Both the position numbers and the translations under genes were made by a program. A DNA stretch of 30,628 nucleotides from a virus. Location: positions 1 through 30,628 of IMG/VR virus record IMGVR_UViG_3300044974_000389, one strand, 5' to 3'. A model generated the notes under the pieces. The model was not told where the DNA came from and made no database searches. It worked only from the letters and a program-made list of their open reading frames with translations. Below, one piece after another: positions 8,879-17,731 of this stretch. Numbering within the stretch: position 1 is the stretch's first letter; every line of letters starts with the position of its first letter.

Positions 8879-10198
8879 TTACTGATTATTATAAAGTTCG
8901 TTGAGAATTTCATTAGCCGCGTCTTGCGGTGATTGCGTTGATCCACTTGAAGATCCAGACGAGTCGGATGAGCCTAGCCCATTTCTTGTTTCAAATTCTA
9001 TTCTAGGGTCAAATCCGTCAAGATATGATTTAAACTTAGGCTTATTGTCTTCGTAGCTAACCCAGATTTCTTGTGGCTTTCCGGTTCCTTCATCTTTAAC
9101 AGGATCACCCTGATTGTCGAGCTCATATCCTATTACACTAACGTCTCCGTTTTGAGCGTAATAAAAACCGATCGGTTGGAAAACAGGTATGTTTCTGTAA
9201 CCGTTCGTGCTTCCCCCAGCAACACCTTGAAGCGGCTCTAGCTCTTGGTTGTTTTTAGTAATAGCCATTCTATTATAACCTGGCGCAAAATACTCGACAG
9301 GAGCCCCTTCCTCAACTTCAATTGATAAATTACCCCATTTACCCGTTCCGTATTTTGGAACATCATCCTTTTTAGGAGCGCGAGAACTACTTTTTGTAAC
9401 CGGCTTAGGCTTGCCTGGGTTCATGTCTTTAAACATGGACGTAGCCTCTTCGTACAACTTTGCTGGGTCGTTTGCGTACCTTGTTATTAGTGCTTCATAA
9501 TCTTTCGCGCCAACCTGGTCTTTAAAGTATATACCCAATAGGTTCTTGAACTTTTCGGGATCTTTCTTAATCATGGTTCTTCCGTTAACCTTGATCTCTT
9601 CCTCGTCCATGAGCTCGTCTATCTTCTCGACTACATCAACCAGTTCTACATTCTTTCTGTAAATACTATTTGCCTGAGCATAGCTTAATCTTTCTTCCGG
9701 AGTAATGTCAGGGTTCATAAACTGTTGCCCCCATGTTGCCGCGTAACCGGTATCCCATTCGTCGGGGTTTTTGCTTACATCATCCCGTCCTTTCTCCCAG
9801 ATTTTAGCATTCATCTTAGCCGCGTTTGTTTGCTTTTTGATTTCGCGGGTCATTTCATTAATCCTCTTTCTCTGATCTGTCGATAGGTTTCTTGGGTCTA
9901 CCTTAGGATCATTCATCAAGCCATGAATATACTCGTTATACTCCGTTACCTTTTCCTGAATCTTGGGAAGGTCTATGTTCCATACGTCTGGGTCTTCCAT
10001 AAGAAAGTCATCCCAAGCCTTTACTTTGTCTTGCTGGTTTTTCTTTCTTTCGGCTTCGTATGATCGGATATCCTCAAGACCTTGATTGACTATGTTCAAG
10101 GTTTCGCCTAATCCCTCCGAATATGCTGCACCACGATTTGAGCCTGGCATATCCCCGGCTGCCCCTGTATAAACTATTGCTGCGCTTGGTACTCCCAT
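8879..10198 (-). CDS. Helical virion protein, candidate internal core/ejection protein (T7 gp15 position)
   Basis: This 439-residue protein has no motif that I recognise. Residues about 35-250 are dominated by charged amphipathic helices and contain many Asp, Glu and Lys. A Lys/Pro/Ser-rich linker follows (around 265-285), then a region of short beta strands and Gly turns (about 290-400). The C terminus is a Ser/Gly-rich tail, including SSDSSGSSSGSTQ, ending in a short helix. It lies 3 bases upstream of the giant gene and 11 bases downstream of the 205-residue protein. By position it matches T7 gene 15, although T7 gp15 is longer (747 residues) and no sequence similarity is claimed. The ATG at 10196-10198 is the first in frame after the preceding stop. 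Role as an internal virion protein is inferred from context. Confidence 0.55.
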   Translation of the reverse strand: MGVPSAAIVYTGAAGDMPGSNRGAAYSEGLGETLNIVNQGLEDIRSYEAERKKNQQDKVKAWDDFLMEDPDVWNIDLPKIQEKVTEYNEYIHGLMNDPKVDPRNLSTDQRKRINEMTREIKKQTNAAKMNAKIWEKGRDDVSKNPDEWDTGYAATWGQQFMNPDITPEERLSYAQANSIYRKNVELVDVVEKIDELMDEEEIKVNGRTMIKKDPEKFKNLLGIYFKDQVGAKDYEALITRYANDPAKLYEEATSMFKDMNPGKPKPVTKSSSRAPKKDDVPKYGTGKWGNLSIEVEEGAPVEYFAPGYNRMAITKNNQELEPLQGVAGGSTNGYRNIPVFQPIGFYYAQNGDVSVIGYELDNQGDPVKDEGTGKPQEIWVSYEDNKPKFKSYLDGFDPRIEFETRNGLGSSDSSGSSSGSTQSPQDAANEILNELYNNQ

Positions 10199-10209
10199 CT
10201 CAATTGTTT

Positions 10210-10827
10210 TTATGATGGGATTGAATAATCCCCAATATTGCTATATCCTCCTGCTGCGGAACCAAACTGACCGCCTACTCTTGCGGCATTGGCAAATGCG
10301 TCAAACGTGTTGTTGGATTCCTGGTATCTCTTTTCGCGTAATGCTGAAATAGCGGCAGATGTTCTAAGGAATGGATTGAGCTGATTCTGCGTGTACATCT
10401 CGTCTCTATACCCGCCAATCTGTGCTGATAAGTTAGTCAAGCCCTGCATCTTATTTTTTTCAGCCTCTCTTTGATAGTCTGCTGCGGTTTGGGCAAGGTT
10501 TAATCCACCCATCATTCTTTGTGCGCCTAATGTAGTTGTGGCGGCCATAATATCAGATGAGCCTTGAGCCCCTTGGCTAATTGCGCCTAATGTTTGACCA
10601 ATAGACATATCCATTCCGTACTCAGCGGCCTTCCGCCCGGGCATATCAGTTCTCTGGCCTAGCTGCCTGTTGTATGTGGCCATGAGTTCTTGTGGAAGCT
10701 CGTACTTGGGCTCCTTGAGTCCTGCTTCAAGTTTTTTAATCTCCTTCTTTGCTCGATTGGCACGAATAGCACTTTGGACACCTTTTCCAACCGCTATTCC
10801 ACCTGCTACTGCTAATATTACCGGCAT
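10210..10827 (-). CDS. Ala/Gly-rich small virion protein, candidate ejection protein (T7 gp14 position)
   Basis: A 205-residue protein whose first 20 residues form a small-residue hydrophobic segment (ILAVAGGIAVGKGVQSAI), followed by a basic helix (RANRAKKEIKKLEAGLK) and long Ala/Gln/Met-rich helices to about residue 175. The C terminus is Gly/Ser-rich. Low cysteine content, many small residues and one N-terminal hydrophobic helix are usual for podoviral internal proteins that reach the host membrane. T7 gp14, in the same place between the tail tube and the two large core proteins, has 196 residues. The start overlaps the GNAT-like gene by 10 bases. I infer a role in the ejection channel; sequence homology to gp14 cannot be shown by eye. 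Confidence 0.55.
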   Translation of the reverse strand: MPVILAVAGGIAVGKGVQSAIRANRAKKEIKKLEAGLKEPKYELPQELMATYNRQLGQRTDMPGRKAAEYGMDMSIGQTLGAISQGAQGSSDIMAATTTLGAQRMMGGLNLAQTAADYQREAEKNKMQGLTNLSAQIGGYRDEMYTQNQLNPFLRTSAAISALREKRYQESNNTFDAFANAARVGGQFGSAAGGYSNIGDYSIPS

Positions 10828-11252
10828 GACTTATATCTTAGTTTAACAACATTGTCTAAATTACAATCCTCCCTTTCCATCCCGCACTTCTCAAACCACC
10901 TTATCGCTCTCTCGTTTCTTTCCCACATATAGGTCACGAAACTATCCCCCATCCATTTTTTTATATCGTCAAATAAAGATGTCAAAAAATCTTTATTCCT
11001 AAACTCTTTGTTGACGCCAAAACTAACAAGCACATCTGAAAAGTAATATACAAATCCAACCTCCCTGTCTCCAACCTTCAAAACCTCAAATGCACCATCC
11101 ACCATCTCCTCGTACACCAGCAGCTTCTCGTGTGCGTCGATACTCACGCTTTCCGGCGTGGGCCTCTCGTTGCTAGGATCACAGTATTTGCTTATATCGT
11201 GATCCCCATCAAAAGCTGCATAAATAGCACTGTAGGATATTTTAGTATCCAT
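10818..11252 (-). CDS. GNAT-fold acetyltransferase-like protein in the virion gene cluster
   Basis: A 144-residue protein. Its second half reads like a degenerate GNAT fold: a beta strand (DVLVSFGVNKEF) leads into FRNKDFLTSLFDDIKKWM where the acetyl-CoA loop and helix normally lie, then SFVTYMWERNERAIRWFEKCGME, matching the GNAT strand-plus-helix in which an Asn precedes a helix ending F-x-x-x-G. The usual Q/R-x-x-G-x-G/A pyrophosphate loop is poor, so activity is uncertain. I chose the ATG at 11250-11252; an upstream in-frame TTG (11259-11261) would add three residues. It sits between the muzzle gene and the small ejection-protein candidate, where T7 has gene 13 (138 residues), and GNAT-like genes are known at that position in some T7-like phages. 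It may therefore be a virion-assembly protein rather than a metabolic enzyme. Confidence 0.65.
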   Translation of the reverse strand: MDTKISYSAIYAAFDGDHDISKYCDPSNERPTPESVSIDAHEKLLVYEEMVDGAFEVLKVGDREVGFVYYFSDVLVSFGVNKEFRNKDFLTSLFDDIKKWMGDSFVTYMWERNERAIRWFEKCGMEREDCNLDNVVKLRYKSCR

Positions 11253-11263
11253 TAGTGGCAAAT

Positions 11264-14200
11264 TTATGATAAAACACCCTTGATTCCAACTGATACGAGA
11301 ATAGATCCTGTACCGTTTATTGTAGGGTCGTAAGATAAAGTGTGCGTCAGTGCATTTGCCCTAATGTCTTGTCCATTACATAGGGCTCTCTCACTAAAAT
11401 ACCAGGTCCCCGTAAAGCCGTTTGTGCCAGGCTCTTGCCCGTCTAAAGCCACTACCGTAACGTCTCCTATCGCATCATATACAGCATAGTTTACTACACC
11501 TGTATAAATGTTTCCATCGCCACCCGCTAATATGTCCGTCTGATTGATTGTAATCGTTTCGTTCAAAAGATACGACAGGTCACCAGGCATAGTCCAACCG
11601 TTTATCGGACTTGTGGGTGGATCATAAGATGTGGTAGATGTATTTGAGTCAACAAAAAACTTAGGATCGTACAAGTTCTTTCTGTAATTAACCTTGCCAT
11701 ACCCCTCGTATGTGCTAATCAGGTTTGTTGGCATATTTGTTTTCATGCCAAGAGGGTAGCTTCTGTTGGGCTCTGATTCAGCTTCTATAGAAAACAGGTC
11801 GTCTGAAATCAACGTAATATCCTGGTAGCGCTTAACCATAAGCGGCTCTTCATTCGATACGAAGGATACTTTCTGAATAAAAGCATCCCCATGGAAATTC
11901 CATTGATTAGGTTGATTGTGAAGATACATTTGATTGTCCGCGCCCCATCCAACCAGGGTTTGCCCCAGATTACAGAACTGCTGGAAGTTATAATCATACG
12001 TAGACCTCCATCTCATATTCACATAATCAAACACTACGTGGTCGTAAGACAGTCCGCTTGTTGTATAGTAATATCCTGGCTGAGAATAATCAGCGACGTC
12101 TGGTATAACGCCTTCAAGTCCTATAAAGGTAAAATTCAAAAATGGAACATACTGAACAAAATCAACCGTTCCCGAGTAGGCATTCCCTGTTCCATTAAAA
12201 TAAAAAACCATGTCATATCCATATAGATATTCAAAGTTACCGGCAGGAATAATAAATGCCTCTGTTGATGATGCGGGAGGAGAATACCCACCAAAAGCTT
12301 CGCCTCTAAATGGAACGTCAAAACGGAATGCAAAACCAACCTCTCCTACGGACTCGTTTACATAAGTGCGAACCATTGGCTCTGAGCTTGCGTTGTATGC
12401 TGCCGCCAAAGCCTTTGTCTTTGTTCTAAACTTGTAGTCAGCTTTTGTGTCCGGATCAATTTCACTTACTTGTATTTGACCGTTTGCGCCTGAGTAAACA
12501 AAAACACCGGCGTTGTTGTCAAAATACATTGTGGTTCCATTCGGCAGAATCGCGGTAGCCCCAGCATTCTCGCATCCAAGCAAACTCTTGTAATCAAACC
12601 AAGACGCAAATGTCTTGTTAGATACGCGCACGGTTGAGTCTGATCCTACCTCATTGGGGTAGTATTGAATGTAAATCGAGTTCTCCTTCTTGGGCTGAAT
12701 GCACTTGAGCGTCTTACCTTCTCGGCCCGACATATAAGCTCTAACAACAGGGCCGAATACCGGATTCATATCTTCAATATTCTGATTGTCCAGATTAAAC
12801 GAAGAAAGGCCGTTTATTTGAGTTCCTACTATGAATGAGTTTGAATGTATTGCCGTGGCTTGACGATGAGTCATCTTGGCGTTTACATCTTCTATTCTTA
12901 TCCTACCATCGCTATGAACATCGCTAGACCAATAATCGGAATAATGAGGATCTTCCATAAAGTAATACGCCTCCTCATCAACACCCCCAAGACCGGTATT
13001 CCAGTTTCTTTTTCTTATGTAAACATCCCCGTATGCAATTCCGAAGTTCGCCGCCGTTGTAGAGTTTAAGCCGGACACAACCTGTGGAACGGATGATAAC
13101 CCTCTTAGACACATATACCAAATCCTTGCATCCGCAACAATGGCTGGTATTTCTATTCTGGTTAAATTTAAGCTTGGAACATACTGCGCGGTTACAACTT
13201 GTCCAGAAAACTCATCAGTATCATTGTTGTCATAATAAACAGTTACAAAAAATGTTTGCCCGTTTATATTAGAGCTATCTCCAGGGATATAAAAATAAGG
13301 TATAACGCCTTGAACATAAGCAGCATAATCGCAGCCAGGAGCATCATGAGCCCTGTCTTCTGTATGCGGATTTAAGATCTCAATAGGATCGGTAATGTCT
13401 TTCCAGGTTGAAATAAAAATGCTTCCTGTATCATCGACAGATGGACGTGGTGTGTATATCTCTACCATCTGGCCAAACACAAAACCGGAAGTGGAAGGTG
13501 GGTCTGGCTCCACTAAGCTAATGTCAAATAAGTTAGTGTACACTGCTGTTCTACCATCAGTTCCTGACGTGTCAACGTCTATGATGTCAACCTCTAGGTA
13601 ATTCAAATAAACAGCTCCGGCCCCATAAAGACCCTCTCTTACAAACCTTAATTTGTCGCCAACTTTGATCTCATGTTTTATAGTGGCGCCAAGGTTTTGG
13701 TTTTCGTAGTAGTTGTCAATGTAGATTATGTATCTATTATTGGTAACAGAGTCTAATTTTATAGACTGAACATATCCCGATCCTGCCGCACCACCATCCT
13801 GTTTGTTGTTTGATACGTACTGACCAAAACTTAATATTTCCGTGGCCGGCTTGCTAACGATCCAATATTTGGTTGCCCAAATTGGCGGGATGTGGTTGAT
13901 TGTAATTCTTGGAGTAACAGTATACGGGTCTCGATCATCTACAAATCCAGCTCTTGCAGGTTCGTCCGAAAACCATGGGACAAAAAGATTTAATGAATTT
14001 ACTGTATAAACAGTGCTGTCCCTATATGCTCTGTCGCCATAAACAATTCCAAATTCATGAGTAGCCCCAACCTTTAAGCTGGGTGTAGCGTCAGTAGACC
14101 TGTCCCAAGAAGCAAACCGCCGAGCCCCCCATGAGGCTGGAGGAGCGCCAGTAGGTGATGCTGTGTAAGTCAACCCTATCCCGCTTATAGTAACAATCCC

Positions 14201-15631
14201 TGGAGTAGTATATATGGTTGGAGCTAATTGGGTTGCTAAGGCGTCTCCAATTATCTGAAAGATATAGGAGTTTTGATCAAACGGCGTTGCAAGCGTTAAT
14301 GCTTGGTCAATATTTCCTTGAGATATTGCATAATACAAGAAAACATTTCTATACTCAAGCGGGAAAACTGTATTAGGTGTAGTTATAGATATAACCATTC
14401 CAGCCTCAAAAACAAAAAAGCTACTTGTATCTATAGCGGGGTTACTGATGTTATTAAACTCCATAACAAAAGTACCTCCTGCGCCCGACAAGATAACTAT
14501 TTCCGTAGAGTTTAAAAGAGCCCATGGTTTCCAGATAATCTCCCTTACATCGTAACTCATTGATGCGTCAAGAATAAAAGGGATTTCTGTAGGCTTGTCG
14601 TAGCCCTCTCTGAAATTAACGTAAGTCAACTGATTGGTTGGAAGATACTCTTGGCAATCAGCGACTATGGGGAGCCTGTCATAATTCTTTAAAAAGTCAA
14701 CTGCCGGAGCGGTTGCTGCATTACCATAAAACTCAGCTACGTAAATAGCATTGTCAGCTATTACATCTTGATCTTTATCAAGCTGCAAGAAAATACCGAA
14801 AGGAGGCTCCGCACCTAACGAATCCTTGTCAAACTGCTGAACGGCAAGATTAAATTTTCTGATTATTGAAGGGCCGGTATCAAATCGTATACGTATTCCG
14901 TTATCGTTATTTAAAAACACCCAGTTAGTTCCTGATACAAGCTCTGATTGAGACGGTAATTCCAACTCAGAATACATTGACCACGCACCTAATTCTCCGT
15001 TTTCGTACACGGGCTGGATGATGAACTTAAACAGCTTGTTTCTTAGCTTGTTGTCATTTCGTGTAGTATCGGTGAAATAACTTACAAAAGGTGGATCCAT
15101 TGGCCATTTAATGGCGTCAATGGTTTGCAAATCAATTACAGTGTAGTCCCCATCAAGAGCCTTGCGTAGGTTAATTTGATAAGGTGGGTTAAATAAACGA
15201 TTTCCATCAGCATCATACATGAGCGGATCCCAGCGACCGTCAGTCCACTTTAAAATATCATCTATGACATTAGCGTGAAAAATCGGCCAATCACGACTGA
15301 AATTGAGCTCGCTACCCTGTACAGCGACAGTATGAGTTTGATTGTCAATATTGTAAACCCATATCTCATGGATGAGAGTAGCCTTAAAAACAAAGTATAC
15401 AATAGAGTTTTCTTTCTGCCAAGGAGTTGCGCCAACTATTTGGTCCTGCACTTCTATGGGTGGATTATTTATAAGCAGTGTTCCGTCAGAAGTTTCTACC
15501 GCGTAAGCATTGCCTGAGTTGTAACCCAATCGGCAATATGAAAAATCACGATAATCACCCTTAGGCATACCCTGGGGCGTGTCGTCGGTATTTATACCGC
15601 CTTCAAAACTTATAGTCTCGTTAAAACTCAT
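11264..15631 (-). CDS. Large tail-tube B / muzzle-type protein at the tip of the short tail
   Basis: A 1455-residue, beta-rich protein with many aromatic residues, Asn and Gly, and few charged helices. The N terminus contains FEGGINTDDTPQGMPKGDYR, which resembles the conserved start (GG-N-DD-P-PKGDY) that I recall from muzzle or tail tubular B proteins of crAss-like and other Bacteroidota podoviruses. Such proteins extend the connector and form the distal tube through which DNA leaves. It follows directly on three connector-type genes, its ATG overlapping the TAA of the upstream gene (TAATG), and it precedes the ejection-protein candidates, as T7 gene 12 does. Its length is about twice that of T7 gp12 (794 residues) and near that expected for crAss muzzle proteins. 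Confidence is high for a structural tail role and moderate for the exact subunit name. Confidence 0.7.
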   Translation of the reverse strand: MSFNETISFEGGINTDDTPQGMPKGDYRDFSYCRLGYNSGNAYAVETSDGTLLINNPPIEVQDQIVGATPWQKENSIVYFVFKATLIHEIWVYNIDNQTHTVAVQGSELNFSRDWPIFHANVIDDILKWTDGRWDPLMYDADGNRLFNPPYQINLRKALDGDYTVIDLQTIDAIKWPMDPPFVSYFTDTTRNDNKLRNKLFKFIIQPVYENGELGAWSMYSELELPSQSELVSGTNWVFLNNDNGIRIRFDTGPSIIRKFNLAVQQFDKDSLGAEPPFGIFLQLDKDQDVIADNAIYVAEFYGNAATAPAVDFLKNYDRLPIVADCQEYLPTNQLTYVNFREGYDKPTEIPFILDASMSYDVREIIWKPWALLNSTEIVILSGAGGTFVMEFNNISNPAIDTSSFFVFEAGMVISITTPNTVFPLEYRNVFLYYAISQGNIDQALTLATPFDQNSYIFQIIGDALATQLAPTIYTTPGIVTISGIGLTYTASPTGAPPASWGARRFASWDRSTDATPSLKVGATHEFGIVYGDRAYRDSTVYTVNSLNLFVPWFSDEPARAGFVDDRDPYTVTPRITINHIPPIWATKYWIVSKPATEILSFGQYVSNNKQDGGAAGSGYVQSIKLDSVTNNRYIIYIDNYYENQNLGATIKHEIKVGDKLRFVREGLYGAGAVYLNYLEVDIIDVDTSGTDGRTAVYTNLFDISLVEPDPPSTSGFVFGQMVEIYTPRPSVDDTGSIFISTWKDITDPIEILNPHTEDRAHDAPGCDYAAYVQGVIPYFYIPGDSSNINGQTFFVTVYYDNNDTDEFSGQVVTAQYVPSLNLTRIEIPAIVADARIWYMCLRGLSSVPQVVSGLNSTTAANFGIAYGDVYIRKRNWNTGLGGVDEEAYYFMEDPHYSDYWSSDVHSDGRIRIEDVNAKMTHRQATAIHSNSFIVGTQINGLSSFNLDNQNIEDMNPVFGPVVRAYMSGREGKTLKCIQPKKENSIYIQYYPNEVGSDSTVRVSNKTFASWFDYKSLLGCENAGATAILPNGTTMYFDNNAGVFVYSGANGQIQVSEIDPDTKADYKFRTKTKALAAAYNASSEPMVRTYVNESVGEVGFAFRFDVPFRGEAFGGYSPPASSTEAFIIPAGNFEYLYGYDMVFYFNGTGNAYSGTVDFVQYVPFLNFTFIGLEGVIPDVADYSQPGYYYTTSGLSYDHVVFDYVNMRWRSTYDYNFQQFCNLGQTLVGWGADNQMYLHNQPNQWNFHGDAFIQKVSFVSNEEPLMVKRYQDITLISDDLFSIEAESEPNRSYPLGMKTNMPTNLISTYEGYGKVNYRKNLYDPKFFVDSNTSTTSYDPPTSPINGWTMPGDLSYLLNETITINQTDILAGGDGNIYTGVVNYAVYDAIGDVTVVALDGQEPGTNGFTGTWYFSERALCNGQDIRANALTHTLSYDPTINGTGSILVSVGIKGVLS

Positions 15632-16362
15632 TATCCTAAATTAAACTCTGAACTCTGTGCAAGTGCATCAATCATTTCGCTGAGTCGCGGAGCCTTGACA
15701 AGCAAGTTTGCGCTCCATTGAGCGGCCTCATACTGAATCTGTAGTTCTTTGTATTTAGCCTTGTCCTCGCTGTTGCCCTTGTGCAAGCAGTATTCGCTCA
15801 TCAAATATAAGCGAAAAGGCTCTGCGTAAGCCGTGTCAATTAAGGTATTTTCATCTACGGCAGCACCATTTGAGAAATACTCAATTACTAATTGGCCGTC
15901 CGGTATATTGTGATCGAATATGATGTTGTTTCCATCTATTCGGTAATAGTTTTGATTTCTTCCGCCACCAAGACCATACTGTGTTTGGTTATAGAAAAAG
16001 CCGAAATAACCATAAGGGAAAAGGCCATCAAGAACAACCGGATCGGTAGCATCGCTTTCGCATTGGAAGAACTCTTCCGGATACGTTAACGAGGTATCTG
16101 GAGTGAGCGTCCAAATGCGGCGACCTGATTTCAATCCCACCTTAGATATTCTCATGCAGTCGCCCGGCATGGTAAATACGCGTGCACCCGTGTCGATCTT
16201 GCCGTAAATGGTTCTAAGCGACACGTTGCCGTCAAGCGGTGATTTCTCGCTCAAGTAGTCGATAGCCACCTGAGTCATCCAAGTCAACTCACGTCCAACG
16301 GGATTCTTACCCAGACGATACAGGGCAGATGTGGCGATATATTTTACATTCTTAATTGTCAT
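15631..16362 (-). CDS. Connector/tail ring protein (tail-tube A-like)
   Basis: A 243-residue protein that starts with two amphipathic helices (about residues 5-40, including TSALYRLGKNPVGRELTW and QVAIDYLSEKS), then a beta-rich core (about 45-170) with aromatic Tyr/Phe/Asn-rich turns such as YGYFGFFYNQTQYGLGGGR, and finishes with a long helical region (about 180-235). Helix, beta domain, helix is the usual plan of podoviral gatekeeper and tail-tube A proteins that stack below the portal. It overlaps the upstream connector gene by 4 bases (ATGA) and the muzzle gene by 1 base, implying translational coupling and production in matched amounts. Which ring of the stack it forms cannot be told from sequence alone. 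Confidence 0.6.
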   Translation of the reverse strand: MTIKNVKYIATSALYRLGKNPVGRELTWMTQVAIDYLSEKSPLDGNVSLRTIYGKIDTGARVFTMPGDCMRISKVGLKSGRRIWTLTPDTSLTYPEEFFQCESDATDPVVLDGLFPYGYFGFFYNQTQYGLGGGRNQNYYRIDGNNIIFDHNIPDGQLVIEYFSNGAAVDENTLIDTAYAEPFRLYLMSEYCLHKGNSEDKAKYKELQIQYEAAQWSANLLVKAPRLSEMIDALAQSSEFNLG

Positions 16363-16979
16363 CCGTTAGAGTATAATCTTGAACTGTCTCTTGCAAGCGC
16401 TTGAATATCGATACCATCGTTGTTCAAGTCGTCTTGGAACTGTTGTGACATTAGTACCTGCATACACATTTGGAACAACATCATTTCGCCTTTTCCGGTT
16501 TCGTCGCTCGGTATAATCAAAACATCATCATCATCCATTTGGTACACATTAGGAACCATGGTCACGGTGACGTTTCCTTGAGGAGCCCTGTTAAATCGCA
16601 ACTTGTCCTTAAAAAGGATAGCTGCCGACTTATTTCCTCCGCGTAAGATATTGATAGCCGTAGCCTCCGCCTTAGTTTGAACAATGTAGCCGTTATCCCC
16701 GGTTGACTGATCTTCCACACTAAAGATTGCCATAGTCCCCGCGATTGGCTGTGGGCTGAGCGTTACATAGTAACCATTGGCGTCAGTAGCTGGAGTAAAA
16801 ACATACGGAACCGCCATGTCGCTTGCCTCATAAGGATCGCGCGATACGATGTCGGCAAGAGCCAAGTTAAGCACACGAGAAATGATCGAGCGAGGATACA
16901 GACGGCGCAAATCTTCCGGAGTGTCTCCCCCAGTCAATCTGTGCTGTATTAATTCGATAGCTTGACGTTTCGTGATCAT
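16359..16979 (-). CDS. Head-to-tail connector (ring) protein
   Basis: A 206-residue protein. The N-terminal helix MITKRQAIELIQHRLTGGD and the following helical hairpin (YPRSIISRVLNLALADIVSR) resemble the adaptor proteins I recall from Bacteroidota podoviruses, which begin with the same ITK-x-x-A-x-x-x-I-Q type helix and contact the portal. A beta domain follows (about 60-150), containing an acidic patch MDDDDVLIIPSDETG, and a C-terminal helical part (about 158-200) closes the protein. It overlaps both neighbours by ATGA junctions of 4 bases. Adaptor or ring function is inferred from fold pattern and from position between the fibre-like gene and the muzzle gene. Confidence 0.6.
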   Translation of the reverse strand: MITKRQAIELIQHRLTGGDTPEDLRRLYPRSIISRVLNLALADIVSRDPYEASDMAVPYVFTPATDANGYYVTLSPQPIAGTMAIFSVEDQSTGDNGYIVQTKAEATAINILRGGNKSAAILFKDKLRFNRAPQGNVTVTMVPNVYQMDDDDVLIIPSDETGKGEMMLFQMCMQVLMSQQFQDDLNNDGIDIQALARDSSRLYSNG

Positions 16980-17731
16980 ACTTTACTTGGCATTTGAGTC
17001 TGAATGTTCCATTGGTTTTCGTTACCAATACCGATGTAAGTCTTAATCATATCAGTTAGGTGGTCCACACAGCTTTCTGGGTATTCAAATTCAACGCTAA
17101 GACTAGGAGTGCCGGCAGGTAGCACTGTGTTATTCGTATGAACAGTGCCTGGTGGTAAATATACGGGAATCCCGTTCACAATGTCATAGTCAAATACAGG
17201 CTGAATAGGCTCTCGTATGTAAGTAAAGGTTATCCGTGGCATATACGGATAAATGAAATACTTGTCATTTCTTGTAACAAGTATTGGATCATTTTCTTCA
17301 GGATTGTCTACTGGGCTTATTATCGAGTTACGCATCTTGGCGTCAAACTCATGCTGGCTGACAAACTCTACACTTCGGTAGTTGGTCTCGTATGAACATT
17401 CCTTATTCAGTATCTCAAGAAAACTTGCAGTTGCCTGATACCAAATATCGACAGGAATATCCGCGTAACCTCCGCGCTCTGGACGTCCTGCCAAAACAGG
17501 AGTAAACGACATTGCGGGGTACTGAGGAGAACCTAGTGTCTTGATAAATGTTTGTAGGTCACTGGTAATTTCTCGGTTCTTCTCAAAATTGTCTACGAGC
17601 GTGTTTAGGTATCGCTGGTTTACAATGTTAATCGCACGATTGAAATCGTCGGGCGTGATGTAGCCACCCCTCAGGTCTTTGCCAGCCCTGAAGAGAAGCT
17701 CATCATATATTTGTCCGAGGTTAGTAGTCAT
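16976..17731 (-). CDS. Head-to-tail connector (ring/stabilisation) protein
   Basis: A 251-residue protein with an N-terminal helical bundle (about residues 1-70, including QIYDELLFRAGKDL and DDFNRAINIVNQRYLNTLVD), a central beta-rich part with many Pro/Tyr turns (about 75-215), and a C-terminal helix (SCVDHLTDMIKTYIGIGNE). The N-terminal pattern resembles P22 gp4 and other tail-accessory or completion proteins, which have helices that contact the portal and a beta domain facing the tail. Its start codon overlaps the stop of the fibre-like gene (TAATG) and it is coupled by ATGA to the next ring gene. Three successive proteins of this type before the muzzle match a stacked-ring collar. The specific ring number is not determinable here. 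Confidence 0.6.
   Translation of the reverse strand: MTTNLGQIYDELLFRAGKDLRGGYITPDDFNRAINIVNQRYLNTLVDNFEKNREITSDLQTFIKTLGSPQYPAMSFTPVLAGRPERGGYADIPVDIWYQATASFLEILNKECSYETNYRSVEFVSQHEFDAKMRNSIISPVDNPEENDPILVTRNDKYFIYPYMPRITFTYIREPIQPVFDYDIVNGIPVYLPPGTVHTNNTVLPAGTPSLSVEFEYPESCVDHLTDMIKTYIGIGNENQWNIQTQMPSKV

Noticed and set aside
11253-11261. TTG start for the GNAT-like protein giving three more residues
   Set aside because: An ATG follows three codons later, all other genes here start with ATG, and no ribosome binding site favours the TTG.
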